From a virus, in IMG/VR virus record IMGVR_UViG_3300042566_000378, positions 1-31,619 of that record: a DNA stretch of 31,619 bases; one strand, 5' to 3'. A program made the translations under genes and the position numbers. This document shows, piece after piece, positions 31,256 to 31,619 of this stretch; within the stretch, counting starts at the first letter, position 1; each line of letters begins with the position of its first letter. Below the pieces are notes generated by a model. The model was given only the letters and a program-made list of their open reading frames with translations. It was not told where the DNA came from and made no database searches.

Positions 31256-31619
31256 ATAGCTGGTTATACATCATGTCCATGACTTGTTCGGGTTCTATAA
31301 TCCAGCCTTTTGCTGGATTGTTGGAACGCTTGGCAAAGTCCATCATCTTCAGGTTCTTTTTGTTTTTCTTGATGTACTTCTTAAGTCTCTTAACCGATAC
31401 AACGATGAATGCCCCGGATTCGCCGTCCAGTGTGTAGACGTAGCACCACCATTTTGCTTTGGTGACGTTGATGCCTGACGGTTTCCATATCTGATTACCT
31501 TCTTCGTCTGTCTTACGAAACGCATTCTGCTCCACTTCCACCGCCATGCGGCCATTGCGGTAGCGGTCTGTTTTAACTTCAAACGCTCCGTCAGATAGTG
31601 AATCAAGAAATGATTTGAC
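31245..31619 (-). CDS. PD-(D/E)XK-like nuclease, 5' end outside the window
   Basis: The frame is open to the last base of the window. An internal ATG at 31547 could be mistaken for a start, but the 24 codons before it read VKSFLDSLSDGAFEVKTDRY and continue the domain. DGAFEVKTD gives the D-x(n)-E-x-K core of PD-(D/E)XK enzymes. It is followed by RNGRMAVEVEQ, SGINVTKAKWWCYVY and AFIVVSVKRLKKYI, an order seen in small phage nucleases and resolvases. The C-terminus is Lys-rich then acidic. 124 residues plus stop are present; how much is missing is unknown. It overlaps the sigma/DUF1599 gene. Confidence 0.7.
   Translation of the reverse strand, partial: VKSFLDSLSDGAFEVKTDRYRNGRMAVEVEQNAFRKTDEEGNQIWKPSGINVTKAKWWCYVYTLDGESGAFIVVSVKRLKKYIKKNKKNLKMMDFAKRSNNPAKGWIIEPEQVMDMMYNQLYDE

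Noticed and set aside
1-31619. CRISPR array, rRNA, insertion sequence, integrase or attachment site
   Set aside because: No regularly spaced repeats with variable spacers, no transposase or recombinase frames, and no rRNA-like segments were seen.

Overview
The window is most of the structural half, plus flanking accessory genes, of a double-stranded DNA tailed phage, most likely podovirus-like. A single rightward late operon (about 5.8-29.8 kb) carries terminase, two small membrane proteins, portal, scaffold, major capsid protein, a T7-like tail adaptor and nozzle pair, fibres, an M15 peptidase endolysin and a run of virion proteins ending in a 2695-residue giant. No tape-measure, sheath or tail-tube genes are seen, which fits a short tail. 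The host is probably a Gram-positive, and an actinobacterium is plausible: many gene starts are preceded by AGAAAG, which would pair with the long 16S 3' end of such bacteria, and the lysis enzyme is a simple VanY-type peptidase with no spanins seen. That host call is inference.

Layout. (1) 1-4665, leftward: an accessory operon of at least ten small to medium genes. Its end holds a cassette of two GCS/GS-like amidoligases (COOH-NH2 ligases) and a class-II glutamine amidotransferase. Four copies of a 7-9 bp-arm inverted repeat lie in its spacers, three of them abutting stop codons. (2) 4666-5029: noncoding, with a strong leftward terminator. (3) 5030-5607, leftward: two small phage genes. (4) 5608-5800: divergent intergenic region with several hairpins and a C7-TATAGT-C7 tract, a candidate control or packaging region. 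(5) 5801-29791, rightward: DNA packaging, capsid, tail, lysis and ejection genes, tightly packed with many ATGA/TAATG overlaps. (6) 29797-29820: bidirectional terminator between convergent operons. (7) 29821-31619, leftward: overlapping early-type genes, including a sigma-70 region 4 / DUF1599-like fusion and a PD-(D/E)XK-like nuclease that runs off the window edge.

How it fits together. The rightward operon builds and packages the particle and lyses the cell. The leftward operons hold regulatory, DNA-metabolism and modification genes. The part most worth following is the amidoligase/amidotransferase cassette with its structured, repeat-bearing spacers. It looks like a phage-encoded pathway that forms amide bonds on a peptide, protein or cell-wall substrate that cannot be identified from sequence alone. 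Four short genes missed by a 60-residue cut-off (6226-6348, 3602-3775, 3087-3257, 30074-30253) are annotated here, as are two genes cut by the window ends.
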